A stretch of 31,610 nucleotides of DNA from a virus. Location: the IMG/VR virus record IMGVR_UViG_3300030419_001559, positions 1-31,610 of that record; one strand, given 5' to 3'. Positions 1 to 9,586 of the stretch are shown here, piece after piece. The notes under the pieces are model-generated. The model was not told where the DNA came from, did not search any database, and saw nothing but the letters and a program-made list of their open reading frames with translations. Each line of letters begins with the position of its first letter. Positions within the stretch are counted from its first letter, which is position 1. The position numbers were made by a program, and so were the translations under genes.

Positions 1-1
1 A

Positions 2-3000
2 GAAAAAGATCTGCGGGACGACTTGCAAAACCTGATGATGGAGATCGACCCTAAGTATCGGGACGCCCATCTACCACAACTGGGTATGGCACTGGGTCAG
101 GTTGCTGGCCTAATGGGGACTTCATTGATCCCCGGAGTCGGTAAGCCGTTGGCTATGGGTAGTGGTGCCCTGATGATGGCTGGTGACGCGGCTCGTCGTG
201 TAGCGGAATACGAAGAAGCCACCGGAGAGGACGTTAGCAAGTCTAAAGAGCAGTTAGCTATGCTTGCTGGACTTGGCTTAGGTCTAACGGAGGTGGCACC
301 CTTTGGTAAGTATGCCCGCATGATGGGCATGAATAGCAGGCTCGCTTCAGGCTTTGCCGAAACTGCGGCTGACCAAGTAGGTCTGATGACGAGAGGTCAA
401 TTTAACCGCCACTTGCTCCAGTCGGCTGGCAGGCAGTTTGTCGCTGAGGGCTTGCAGGAAGGGCTTTCTGAGTACGCCTTGTCTGCAACAGGACGACACC
501 TGTACGACAAAGACGGGATCGTCAACGATGGCTCTGAAGCGTTTAGAGAAGCCCTGATTGGTGGTGAAGCCGGTGCCATCACCGACGCACTCATGAACAT
601 GGTGCAGAGGTCCGCAGGTGTCCGGGTACTTAACAGCGCAAACTTCAGGGCAAATGACGTACTTGAGCGACGACTCGCGGATCTCCGAGAGAACGGTGTT
701 TTTGAAGACTCACGGATTGAAAACTTCATTACTGGCGGTGATGTAGAGGGGGTCCGAGCGCGACTAGAAAGTGAGGTTGACCCTGAAACGGGTGAGATTC
801 TTACAGAAGAGCAGATTGAAGCTCATCCTGACCTGAAAACAGCCCGCGACATCAGGGCTGTCCATGAAGCGATCCTAGACCCAGAGGGGAAAGCTTTGGA
901 TGTCAGTAGGGCTCAGGCAAAAGAGGAACAGGCAGCGGTTGATGAAGCCTTTGAAGACGGAAGGATTGACGAAAAAGAGCGTGACCGACTCAGGGGCGAG
1001 ATCAGGGCGAGAACGCAACACTTTGAAAAGACCATGGGGACCGTCGCTGCGGCTTTACGAGGTCTTGAGGCTCCGTCCGACGCCACGGTAATCGCAGAGG
1101 AAGAACCTGACCTCAACGTACCATTGACTGAAGAAGAGGTGCAGGTAGAAAGCGAGCGTCTTCAGCAACAACGAGCGGCTCTTGAGGAACAGCTGGCTGA
1201 GGACCCAGAAAACCCTCAAGCAATTAACGCTCTGGGCCTGATAGACCAGACACTAAACGCGAATGAAGCACGTCGCGAAAGCGTTGCGGTTCAGCCTCGT
1301 CCTGAGCCTACCGTCGCAAACATGGCACCCGAGCAAGAATATCTAGGTGCGGATGTTTTAACGGAGATCGCTAAAGATCTGCGTCCTACAGTAGATGAAG
1401 TCGAAGCGGCTGTGGAGGTTTCGCTTGCAGCGGACCAAGGCCGGTTAGCAGCCCTGATAGCCCAAAACAAAGCAGATCTAAAAGAAAAACGGGCTCAGCT
1501 TGACAAGTTAAACCAGCCTGAAAAAACCGATAATCAACGAAGGACGAAGGAACAAAACAAAAGAGTAAAGGAGCTTAAGAGCGAGCAAGTCGAACTTGAA
1601 ACTCTCAGTCTTACCCCTCTAGAGTTGTCGGAAGCTGCTGATAGGTTGATGTCTGAACTCGCAGCAGACTTTTCGACGGCTTGGGGGATGAGGGGACCGT
1701 ATGAGGTCTTGACCGCAGATTTTGATGATCTAAAGCGTTCCCGACCCGATCTGGCAAAACAGAGAGAAAAATACGAAGCAGATCCTCGGCTAGACAGAGC
1801 CATAGAGCTAAGTGATTTGGCTGCAACACGCCAAGAGCAAATAGATGCAGAGCTAGAGGCTGGTGAAGAGGTTTCTTCTGTTGAAGAAAACAGAGCACGA
1901 CTAGAAGAGGTCAGAGCTGAACTTGCAGCTTTGCAGCCCGATGCTTTGTTGGCGTTAGCCCGACGAGAAGTTTCAGACCTAGAACAGACAATTGATGCCC
2001 AAGAAAACGGTGAGGTTCGCTACCAACCTGTCGTGGTGCCTGTTGTGGACCCTGCTACAGGAGAAGTAGTCAGGGATGATCAAGGCAAAATAGTTGCTGC
2101 TAGGGGTGTCGGGAGCGTAGCGATTGAGGGCAGCGGACAAGCTACTTACGAAGACATGCGACTTGCTACTGGGCTAAAACCCAGTACACGTCCTGAGTTT
2201 TTGAAACAACTAAAGAAAGACGCAAGAAAGAGACTTGAAACCGATCAGACACCACTAAGAGATCTAGCAGATAGGTTCGTCACCACAGAACAACGTGACG
2301 CATTTATGTCATTGCTGTTTGATCCTGCTGATCCGGACACATGGCCCGCAGGGTATAGAACGTGGCATGTCAAACAAAAGGGGGAGAAAAAACTATCTCC
2401 GATTCATGCCGAAACGTTAGCCCGAACGGACGGTTACGAGGGGTGGGTTTTCAACTCCGGCCTTAAAGAAGAAGGGTTTCCGGATGGCATGTTGGTGCCC
2501 ATCCCTCGTCCAGACCTTAAGGCCCCGACGTTTCCAACGACTGAAGATCGTAAGCTTAGGTACGATAGCACAGAAAGCCTGCGTAGAGAGGGCGAGAGTG
2601 ACAAGGTTTATCAGGAAAGGAAGCAGCGGGCCACAAAAAGAGTAAGTAACTGGCAAGAGTATCGGACTGATCAAGTAGAGCTGTATGACCGGACGAACTT
2701 TTCAGACCGAGTCCTATCAGGTTCGCAGGTAAGAGACTTGCTAAATGACTTGTATGGCGACGGGTTGCGTGTACAAGTCGTCGGTGCAAGCAAAGACGCA
2801 GCCTTACCTAGAGTCCTTCTCGCAGAACCGGGCACCGAAAGGGCACCATCCCTACGGGAAGAGAAGCAGGTTGGAAAGGAACGGGCCACACGCGCATACA
2901 ATGAGATTTTGGGCTGGTGGAACTCGCTTTCAGTGGCCGAATACCTTGATAAAAAAGGCAAGGACAGACCGCTACCCAGCAAGCTCCGCAAAAAACCTCA

Positions 3001-6000
3001 AATGCGAGCCCTGTATGCTTCGCTAGGCATACTGGCCAATGACAAAGAAGCGGCTCTGCTCAGGGATCTAAAGAAAAACAACTTTGACATCACAATAGAT
3101 GTCATCAAACAGGCACTTGAGATAAAGAATTACAAGGTGCCTGCGAAGGCCACGGCTCTGCTGTCGTCAGGGTTTATGAAAGACTTGATGGCGACCACGG
3201 GTGCAGGGCGCACTGACTGGCAACAACTGTCGAGAGGTGAAAAAGAGGCGGTTCTTTCAAGAATACTGCGTTCTCCTGCTCAGCCTGACACATCCTCCGA
3301 AGGGCGGGCTCAGGTTGTGGAGCTAAGAGAGATCGCGCAAAAACAAAACGAACCCGAAGCTCTACCCAAAACGGAAGAAGAAAAAGCCTTAGATCGCCAC
3401 AATCTCCCGATTGCAAAAGAACGCATCAGAAGGTTCCGTGCTGAGGCGACAAAAGCCTTGAGAAAGTTTGGGTACGACGATATAGCAATTGCGTTTGAGA
3501 ACAGTGCCGGAAGGATCTACGAAGACGTAGAAGACATAGTCATCAACGGCGCATACGAGATAGAGCGCAACCCAGACGGGAGTCCAGTGCTCGTAGACGG
3601 TGAGCCTGTACAGGTTACCGATAGTGATGGCAAGGCAGTGTTCAGGCCACGCTACACCAACAGTGCTGTAGCATCTCTGGACAATTTTGGCACGAGAATC
3701 GTGTTCAATCTTGCTCAAGTCATGACGCAAGAAAACATGAGCAACTTGACCGCCGAACAGGTCATCCAGAATGCCGCAGTCCACGAAGCCATACACGCCT
3801 TGTTTGTTCGCAACCATCTAACTGGTCAAGAGCGCCGCATCCTAGAGCAGTATGGTAGAAGACAGCGTGTTCCTGAGCAGGTCAACAAGGCGGCACACGA
3901 AAAAGGACTTACATGGCGACAGTACATAGCCAGTCAATACTCTAACCTGTCCGAGGCCGACCTTACCGAAGAGACCTCTGTACAGATTTTGGACGCTCTG
4001 GCACAGGGCAAGATTCCGCAAGCCAAGGCTGCGGGTGTCATTGGCAAGATTAAACGTCGCATTGTCTCAACCTTCAATGCGGTGTTCAATGCAGCAGAAA
4101 ACGGAGACATCTTCCCCGTTTTGCGGATCTTTGAAGACATCAAAAAAGGTGAGATTGTAGCGCGGAGACAGCGTAGGGCAGAAGCCGAAGGATTTACGGG
4201 TGCCTCTGCGCTAAGGCTAGTCGAGAGAGCTAAGCCAGAGGACCTAAAAGAGTTGCAAGCGGTCATGGCGTCAGGTGACCGCGCAAAGATTGACGAAGTG
4301 GCCGACAAGATCCTGTTGTCTAGGGAGGAGTTTGCTGACACAAGGTCTGACGAAGACAGGCTGTTGGATTCCTTTGTTGCTGAGATCCGGGCAAGGCAGG
4401 AGATAGCAGACACCCCGACCAATGTTGTAAAACCAGTCCTAAACAGAGATGCGATTGAGTCTGGTGAGGTAGACGCTGAGTCTTTGAACGCAGCGTTCAG
4501 GTTTATAGACGGTCGCAAGCCGCCTTACCGGATGCCTGTTGAACCAAGGGAGTTACGGGCTCTTCGTTGGGGTGGCCCAAAGAGATACGCTGACTCAGAG
4601 AGCCTTGGTATCATCTTGGATGACCTGCCCATTTCCAAGGAACTTAAAGACCCCGGTTCCCAAGTCATGGAAGCGGCTGGCAAACACATGCGGCTACCCA
4701 ACGGAGAGTTTGTAGAGAACTCTGAGGACTTTGGGCGTCTTTTTGAGGGAGAAGGGGATTACGGGTTTAAGGACAACTTCAGATATAGGCTACTCGACAG
4801 GCGTCATCCAATAGGTCTCGCAGAAGAGCGGATGTTGCGTCGGCGTGAAGCCAGACGGCTTTCCGGAGAGTACGGTCCATACAAAGAAGCCCTAGTCACC
4901 TTGGCAGAAACCTCTGCTATTGCTGCGTGGAGGTTTGCGGACAACGCGCTGAACTATCTGCCCGGCATCATGAAGTATGGAATGCTGACCTATAAAGACG
5001 GCGGGTTCAGCATGGACAAGCTTTATGCGAAGGATCTAGATGGCAACGACGTCTTAGACGAGAACGGCCAAAGAATTAAAGTCAAAGCTTTGTTTGACAT
5101 TTTTGCGCCACTAGCAGAGTCCGAACAAGCTCAAAAACTTGCTCAGGCTTACCTGTCCGTTCTGAGAATCAGGGGCATTGAACAACGGGTTGCTGAGGCC
5201 AGAGCAAATCTCACTGCCGCTGAACGGGCTGGTGCTGATACGCGAACACTCGACCAGCTAAACGAAGATGTTCTGTTTTTTGAAGATCTTCTTGCAAGGA
5301 CAAACCCAACAAAAGGTGGGAAGTCCCTGTTCAGTCAAGAACAGATGCGCGAGGTCGAAAAGGTTATTAGCAACCCGGATCCAGACCAAGAGCCGATCGT
5401 CAAAGATGTTGAGCAGTTTGTCGAAGACTATCAGAGATTCAACTACCATGTCATTGAGTTTGCCCAGCAAACAGGGATGGTAAGCGAAGACACTGCGCGG
5501 CTAATGAAATCGATGCCGTATGTGCCTTTTTACAGGGATCTGGGCTGGGAGAACAGCGACACTTTCCAGAATCCAAACAGCGAAGCGGCGGCACAGGAAG
5601 AGAGTCAAGACGGACGCATGAGAGGCGCGCCTCGAATGGACAAGTCTATTGAAGGCAGTTTTGCTCCGCTCAAAGAAGACTTGTTTGGGTTGATTATTGA
5701 AAACGTTAACGCTGTGGTCCGTGATGGCATGTCTAACGTTGCTATCGCTAGAACCATGCGGGATCAGGTCGCTATGGGTACGGGGGTAGAGATCCCCCAA
5801 GTGAGCCAACGGGACGAAGACCGCCTGAAACTCTTGGACACAAGAATTAAAGGACTCGAACAAGATGACCCGGCACTCCCACGGTTGCAGGCCGAAAAAG
5901 ACGCCTTAGAGAACAAGATCGCAGAAATCACGAAGACAAAGAAACAGATCGAAGGTGAGCTTAGGGAACTAGGTTGGCCTGAGATTGAGATCAAGGTGAA

Positions 6001-8047
6001 AGGCATGGCTAGGCCGATGGAGCCATCGGTCGATATTGAGGCAGTCAGGAGAAGGATTGCGGAAGAAAGTGATGTGCCTCTAAGTCAGGTTACAACCCAA
6101 CAGGTTCAGGAAGAGCTTGCGGCAAACGGTCCAAGGACGGACGAGTATCTAGCAGGGCAGACCGAAGCAGATTTTGTTAGCCCCTCGGATATGCTGGATG
6201 GTGGCGAAACCAAAGTGTATCGCGTAACCGATCCACAGCTTGCTAGTTCGGTAATGCTGGTTGGCTTTAGCCCGCTTCAATCCCTAGAAAGTTTCTTTAC
6301 TGACAAGATGAAGCTGCCGCCAGCAGTTGCGACTGGCGTATCAAAGTTGCTGATAGGTTCGTCTAGGGTGTTGCGAGAGACAGTGACGAGATCGCCTCCC
6401 TTCGTGATTAAAAACATCATAAGGGACGCTTTGCAGGCGACTGTGGTTTATGGCGGTGGCCCCGCGATGTTCTTCAGAATTATGGGGAACGCAATCGGCG
6501 GGATGACGGGAAGCAACTTGGTCCAAAGGGCCGAGATGGCTGGACTTGGTATTGGTGTGGACTGGTCAGCTGACCCGAAGACAGCGGGCACCGATATCAA
6601 AAGGATGCTTAAGCGACAGGACATGAACTGGTACAATCCTGTCGATTTTGCAAAAATGCTTTGGAATGGCCTCGGTCACATGACAACGGTTTCTGAGGTT
6701 GCCACCCGCATGGCTGTATACGACCATGCAAAAGCTAGGGGCCTTAGTAACGCAGGAGCCCTGAACCAAGCAATTGAGATCATTAACTATGGTCGTCGGG
6801 GCTCAAGCCCGTTGTGGTCTGTGATCATGGCGATGTCACCGTTTATGAACGGGCGAATCCAAGGCTTGGACGTAACGTACAGGACCCACTTGGGGCGTTT
6901 CGACGCGCCCGGTGTCTTTGAGGGTTCTGGTGGCGGGCTGGGTGGGCTCATCAGTGAAGAGCAGAGGTTGAGCGACCGCAAACGCTACAGGATAGCGACT
7001 GTGCTCGGCAGGGGTGCTTTGTTGTCGTCAGTAACATTCTTGTACTACCTGATGATGAGGGACGAAGAGGAGTACAAAAACGCTCGCGACGATCTGAAGG
7101 ATGATTGGTGGCTAATCCCTCTGGGTAAGGACAAACCCGGAATCAAAATCCCGATACCGTTCGAGATTGGGACCATCTACAAAGTTCTTCCAGAACAGAT
7201 GGCGCGAGCCTTTTTCGAGGACGATCACGATCTAGGTGACATGCGCGATTCCATGCGGCGACAACTTTCATCGTCGTTGTTCTTTGACCTGAGACCGCAG
7301 ATCATTCGTCCGGTTCTTGATGCTGCTCGAAACAAAGACAGTTATCAGCGCGATGAGATTGTGCCTTCGTGGATGGAAGAGACGGTGGCCGCTACGGAGC
7401 AGTTTAATCCGTACACAAACATGGTCACCCGCGTCATGGCTGAGTCGTTAAGCAACGTGCCGTTCTTGAACAACCCTCAGTTGGACTTCCTGACTTCACC
7501 GATGAAGCTTGAGTACATGTTGCGGCAGTACTTCGGCACACTGGGTGCCTATGGAATGGCTACTGCTGATGCCATCACGCGCAATCTCATGGACGAGAAC
7601 GTTGTAGGTACACAGGCCGACTTCTTCGGCACAGAGCTAGACACGTTTATACAAATACCGGGCATCCGAGACCTGATCTTCGATCCACGCAGGGGTGGCG
7701 GATACCAAGAAGACTTCTATGAGGCCGTAGAAGACTTGGACAAGCTGGTCACGACCATGAATCAGATCAGGGATACTCGTGGCTATAGAGAGTCGCTGGA
7801 ATATAAGAAGCGGTATGAGCCCGAGTTCCGGAACGAAAACAGGCTCCGACACTTTGAACGCAGGATGAAACGCTGGCGAGATGACCGGGATCGTTTGTTT
7901 GAAAGAAGAGATCTGAGCAACGAAGAAAAGCGCAGGGTCTTACGCAGGATGTTTGAGCAACGAGATGACATGCTTGACGAAATGGAAGAGATCATGTCTG
8001 ACATCAGGGAAGATCGCAGTGTCACAGAACAATTGTTTGGAGGCTAG
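2..8047 (+). CDS. Giant polyvalent virion/ejection-type protein, 5' partial
   Basis: The frame is open from the left edge, so the true start lies upstream; at least 2,681 residues are visible (numbering below starts at the TTG at 23). Residues about 10-110 are hydrophobic and Gly/Ala-rich, followed by long charged coiled-coil stretches (about 290-680). A zincin-like motif HEAIH lies at about 1254-1258, with an acidic LTEETS segment about 60 residues later that could supply the third ligand. A second hydrophobic section with the FVIKNIIRDALQA stretch (about 2126) resembles the C-terminal part of phage 'large polyvalent proteins' (LPD38-like; from memory). The C-terminus is an Arg/Glu-rich coiled coil. 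Such giant proteins usually sit in the capsid as an internal core and are ejected with the DNA. No RNA polymerase motifs were recognised, so an N4-type virion RNA polymerase is unlikely. It ends two bases before the next gene. Confidence 0.8.
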   Translation, partial: EKDLRDDLQNLMMEIDPKYRDAHLPQLGMALGQVAGLMGTSLIPGVGKPLAMGSGALMMAGDAARRVAEYEEATGEDVSKSKEQLAMLAGLGLGLTEVAPFGKYARMMGMNSRLASGFAETAADQVGLMTRGQFNRHLLQSAGRQFVAEGLQEGLSEYALSATGRHLYDKDGIVNDGSEAFREALIGGEAGAITDALMNMVQRSAGVRVLNSANFRANDVLERRLADLRENGVFEDSRIENFITGGDVEGVRARLESEVDPETGEILTEEQIEAHPDLKTARDIRAVHEAILDPEGKALDVSRAQAKEEQAAVDEAFEDGRIDEKERDRLRGEIRARTQHFEKTMGTVAAALRGLEAPSDATVIAEEEPDLNVPLTEEEVQVESERLQQQRAALEEQLAEDPENPQAINALGLIDQTLNANEARRESVAVQPRPEPTVANMAPEQEYLGADVLTEIAKDLRPTVDEVEAAVEVSLAADQGRLAALIAQNKADLKEKRAQLDKLNQPEKTDNQRRTKEQNKRVKELKSEQVELETLSLTPLELSEAADRLMSELAADFSTAWGMRGPYEVLTADFDDLKRSRPDLAKQREKYEADPRLDRAIELSDLAATRQEQIDAELEAGEEVSSVEENRARLEEVRAELAALQPDALLALARREVSDLEQTIDAQENGEVRYQPVVVPVVDPATGEVVRDDQGKIVAARGVGSVAIEGSGQATYEDMRLATGLKPSTRPEFLKQLKKDARKRLETDQTPLRDLADRFVTTEQRDAFMSLLFDPADPDTWPAGYRTWHVKQKGEKKLSPIHAETLARTDGYEGWVFNSGLKEEGFPDGMLVPIPRPDLKAPTFPTTEDRKLRYDSTESLRREGESDKVYQERKQRATKRVSNWQEYRTDQVELYDRTNFSDRVLSGSQVRDLLNDLYGDGLRVQVVGASKDAALPRVLLAEPGTERAPSLREEKQVGKERATRAYNEILGWWNSLSVAEYLDKKGKDRPLPSKLRKKPQMRALYASLGILANDKEAALLRDLKKNNFDITIDVIKQALEIKNYKVPAKATALLSSGFMKDLMATTGAGRTDWQQLSRGEKEAVLSRILRSPAQPDTSSEGRAQVVELREIAQKQNEPEALPKTEEEKALDRHNLPIAKERIRRFRAEATKALRKFGYDDIAIAFENSAGRIYEDVEDIVINGAYEIERNPDGSPVLVDGEPVQVTDSDGKAVFRPRYTNSAVASLDNFGTRIVFNLAQVMTQENMSNLTAEQVIQNAAVHEAIHALFVRNHLTGQERRILEQYGRRQRVPEQVNKAAHEKGLTWRQYIASQYSNLSEADLTEETSVQILDALAQGKIPQAKAAGVIGKIKRRIVSTFNAVFNAAENGDIFPVLRIFEDIKKGEIVARRQRRAEAEGFTGASALRLVERAKPEDLKELQAVMASGDRAKIDEVADKILLSREEFADTRSDEDRLLDSFVAEIRARQEIADTPTNVVKPVLNRDAIESGEVDAESLNAAFRFIDGRKPPYRMPVEPRELRALRWGGPKRYADSESLGIILDDLPISKELKDPGSQVMEAAGKHMRLPNGEFVENSEDFGRLFEGEGDYGFKDNFRYRLLDRRHPIGLAEERMLRRREARRLSGEYGPYKEALVTLAETSAIAAWRFADNALNYLPGIMKYGMLTYKDGGFSMDKLYAKDLDGNDVLDENGQRIKVKALFDIFAPLAESEQAQKLAQAYLSVLRIRGIEQRVAEARANLTAAERAGADTRTLDQLNEDVLFFEDLLARTNPTKGGKSLFSQEQMREVEKVISNPDPDQEPIVKDVEQFVEDYQRFNYHVIEFAQQTGMVSEDTARLMKSMPYVPFYRDLGWENSDTFQNPNSEAAAQEESQDGRMRGAPRMDKSIEGSFAPLKEDLFGLIIENVNAVVRDGMSNVAIARTMRDQVAMGTGVEIPQVSQRDEDRLKLLDTRIKGLEQDDPALPRLQAEKDALENKIAEITKTKKQIEGELRELGWPEIEIKVKGMARPMEPSVDIEAVRRRIAEESDVPLSQVTTQQVQEELAANGPRTDEYLAGQTEADFVSPSDMLDGGETKVYRVTDPQLASSVMLVGFSPLQSLESFFTDKMKLPPAVATGVSKLLIGSSRVLRETVTRSPPFVIKNIIRDALQATVVYGGGPAMFFRIMGNAIGGMTGSNLVQRAEMAGLGIGVDWSADPKTAGTDIKRMLKRQDMNWYNPVDFAKMLWNGLGHMTTVSEVATRMAVYDHAKARGLSNAGALNQAIEIINYGRRGSSPLWSVIMAMSPFMNGRIQGLDVTYRTHLGRFDAPGVFEGSGGGLGGLISEEQRLSDRKRYRIATVLGRGALLSSVTFLYYLMMRDEEEYKNARDDLKDDWWLIPLGKDKPGIKIPIPFEIGTIYKVLPEQMARAFFEDDHDLGDMRDSMRRQLSSSLFFDLRPQIIRPVLDAARNKDSYQRDEIVPSWMEETVAATEQFNPYTNMVTRVMAESLSNVPFLNNPQLDFLTSPMKLEYMLRQYFGTLGAYGMATADAITRNLMDENVVGTQADFFGTELDTFIQIPGIRDLIFDPRRGGGYQEDFYEAVEDLDKLVTTMNQIRDTRGYRESLEYKKRYEPEFRNENRLRHFERRMKRWRDDRDRLFERRDLSNEEKRRVLRRMFEQRDDMLDEMEEIMSDIREDRSVTEQLFGG

Positions 8048-8049
8048 AA

Positions 8050-8466
8050 ATGTCAGTTAACGGACCCGTGTGGCACCTCCGCAGAGACCTGAAAAAAGGT
8101 GACGCTGTCTGGGGTGAACTCTACAACAAAGAAGACGGTCACTCGTTTTACAGCATAGAGAACTCAGCAACGTTGATCCCAGAGGGGCTACACCCCTGTG
8201 TTAGCGATTACTACCATCGTGGGGACTACCCGACGTTTGAGATCATCGTCGAGGGCAGGGACCGCTTGCTCTTTCATGCGGCCAACTATGCGAACGAGCT
8301 TGAGGGTTGCATCGCTCCGGGCAAGGACCGGGGTGAGACAGAAGACGGACGGCTTGCGGTGTGGAATAGCAAGAAGGCGTTCAATGAGTTTTGGGAGATC
8401 GTGAAAGAGGAGGAGTCTTTTCTTTTAATGATCGAAGACAAAACCGAGGATAAAGACAATGAGTAG
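8050..8466 (+). CDS. DUF5675-like protein
   Basis: This 138-aa protein begins with ATG two bases after the giant gene, with GGAGG eight bases upstream inside that gene. The core pattern (EGLHPC near residue 45, then FEIIVEGRDRLLFHAANYANE, then EGCIAPG) matches my memory of the DUF5675 family. That family is found in many tailed phages next to lysis genes and is marked by a conserved HxGN-like and GCI segment; here the HxGN position reads HAAN. The activity of the family is not established. It has no signal peptide or membrane segment and a very acidic, Lys/Glu-rich tail. Its 3' end overlaps the next gene by 8 bases. Confidence 0.65.
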   Translation: MSVNGPVWHLRRDLKKGDAVWGELYNKEDGHSFYSIENSATLIPEGLHPCVSDYYHRGDYPTFEIIVEGRDRLLFHAANYANELEGCIAPGKDRGETEDGRLAVWNSKKAFNEFWEIVKEEESFLLMIEDKTEDKDNE

Positions 8467-8692
8467 GTTTTTAAGTGTTTTTAAGGACAACAATGACTGG
8501 AACGAGAAGACCATCATCGGAGCAATTTCTTTTGCAATGATGGTAGTTACTGCCGTGGTAGACGTAGCCACGGGAGTGTGGGGGATTGAGCTTTCAATCC
8601 AAGAATTTATTTACAACTCATTCTTGATCATTACGCTTGGCTGTTTCTCAATCAGCGGTGTCGAAAAGTGGGCACCGAAGCGAGATGAGTAA
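8459..8692 (+). CDS. Holin-like small membrane protein
   Basis: The product has 77 residues and two predicted membrane segments: about residues 18-40 (IIGAISFAMMVVTAVVDVAT) and 50-66 (YNSFLIITLGCFSISGV). The N-terminus is charged and the C-terminus is short and basic/acidic (KWAPKRDE). Size, topology and position in a run of membrane genes fit a class II-like holin that would permeabilise the inner membrane, but no holin family was recognised by sequence. The start overlaps the upstream gene, and the stop shares one base with the next start (TAATG), so translation is probably coupled. Confidence 0.5.
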   Translation: MSRFLSVFKDNNDWNEKTIIGAISFAMMVVTAVVDVATGVWGIELSIQEFIYNSFLIITLGCFSISGVEKWAPKRDE

Positions 8693-9087
8693 TGCCTGCG
8701 AGACTAAACGACGGCACCGAGATTGCGATGCCACTTCGCAATCTTCTCTCTATTGTGGTGGGTGTTGCGATTGGTGTCTGGGCTTATTTCGGGATTGTCG
8801 AGCGGTTGAACACCATCGAAACATCATTGATGATCATGGAGCAAGATGTCAGCCTGAACTCCGAGTTTCGGGTGAGGTGGCCACGGGGTGAGCTAGGCTC
8901 GCTACCCGCAGACGCAGAGCAGTTTCTTTTGCTAGGCCACCTTGAGACACAGCTTGAGAAGATCGTGGACGAGGTTGAGTCTGGGAGCGCACCTTTCGAT
9001 CAGCAGCAAGAACTCACACTTGAGTGGCATGCGGAACGCTTAGACGCAATCGAAGACCAGATAGAAGAACTCAAGGCTCGACGATAG
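8692..9087 (+). CDS. Membrane-anchored coiled-coil protein A
   Basis: This 131-aa protein starts at an ATG inside TAATG. One N-terminal membrane segment lies at about residues 18-36 (LLSIVVGVAIGVWAYFGIV). It is followed by a soluble domain with heptad-like acidic/leucine repeats, ending in a strongly predicted coiled coil (LDAIEDQIEELKARR). The topology resembles inner-membrane spanin subunits or structural membrane anchors. I do not recognise the family, although marine phages often carry short proteins of this design beside lysis genes. The next gene starts on the last base of its stop. Confidence 0.6.
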   Translation: MPARLNDGTEIAMPLRNLLSIVVGVAIGVWAYFGIVERLNTIETSLMIMEQDVSLNSEFRVRWPRGELGSLPADAEQFLLLGHLETQLEKIVDEVESGSAPFDQQQELTLEWHAERLDAIEDQIEELKARR

Positions 9088-9371
9088 TGGCTAACGGTAT
9101 CTCCAAGGCGACATCCCTACCTGCGATAAGCGTAGGTTTTGCTGTATCTATACTGGTCGCCACATGGGTAGCAGGTGGACGCTTTGAGGCGATGGAGCGA
9201 GCGGACGCACAGGCCACGGTAGAAATCGAAGACCTGGCAAGCCGCCAAAGTAAATACATCGGTACAACTGGACTGTTGACCGAGCAGATCGACGAGCTTA
9301 CTGACAGGGTGATTCAGCTAGAGCGGGAGATGGCGGTGTTGAAAGTCAAACTTGAGCTTGGTGGTAGCTAG
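9087..9371 (+). CDS. Membrane-anchored coiled-coil protein B
   Basis: I place the start at the GTG in TAGTG (9087), because the longer open frame upstream lies inside the preceding gene and is Arg-rich and out of character. The 94-aa product has a membrane segment at about residues 8-27 (SLPAISVGFAVSILVATWVA) and then an Ala/Glu/Leu helix with heptads (LTEQIDELTDRVIQLEREMAVLKVKLELG). It looks like a second copy of the same design as its upstream neighbour, without clear sequence identity. A spanin-like or membrane-scaffold role is only an inference. Confidence 0.6.
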   Translation: MANGISKATSLPAISVGFAVSILVATWVAGGRFEAMERADAQATVEIEDLASRQSKYIGTTGLLTEQIDELTDRVIQLEREMAVLKVKLELGGS

Positions 9372-9586
9372 TGGTGGATTGCCCAAGGTGTGGAGAGGAG
9401 AGCTACAGTGGCGAACATTTTTGCGGATACTGTGGCTGGTCGTTTACTGACGGATCAAACCTTTGTGCGACCTGCAACAAGACCTTAAAATTAAATGAAG
9501 AGTGCTACGAATGCGTTGAGTACGAAGAAGACGTTTTTGTAAGCACCGACCCAGAGGACTGGTATTACTTAGCAGGAGAGGAGTAA
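9371..9586 (+). CDS. Double zinc-ribbon protein
   Basis: The 71-aa product starts at GTG in TAGTG. It has four CxxC pairs: CPRC and CGYC form one ribbon (residues 4-22), and CATC and CYEC a second (about 32-48). An acidic, aromatic tail follows. Eight cysteines in regular pairs predict two bound zinc ions. Proteins of this type may bind RNA, DNA or protein partners, and nothing here says which. It ends in TAATG, coupled to the phosphoesterase gene. Confidence 0.65.
   Translation: MVDCPRCGEESYSGEHFCGYCGWSFTDGSNLCATCNKTLKLNEECYECVEYEEDVFVSTDPEDWYYLAGEE

Noticed and set aside
2-8047. N4-type virion RNA polymerase in the giant protein
   Set aside because: I found no T7-like RNA polymerase motifs in the visible part.
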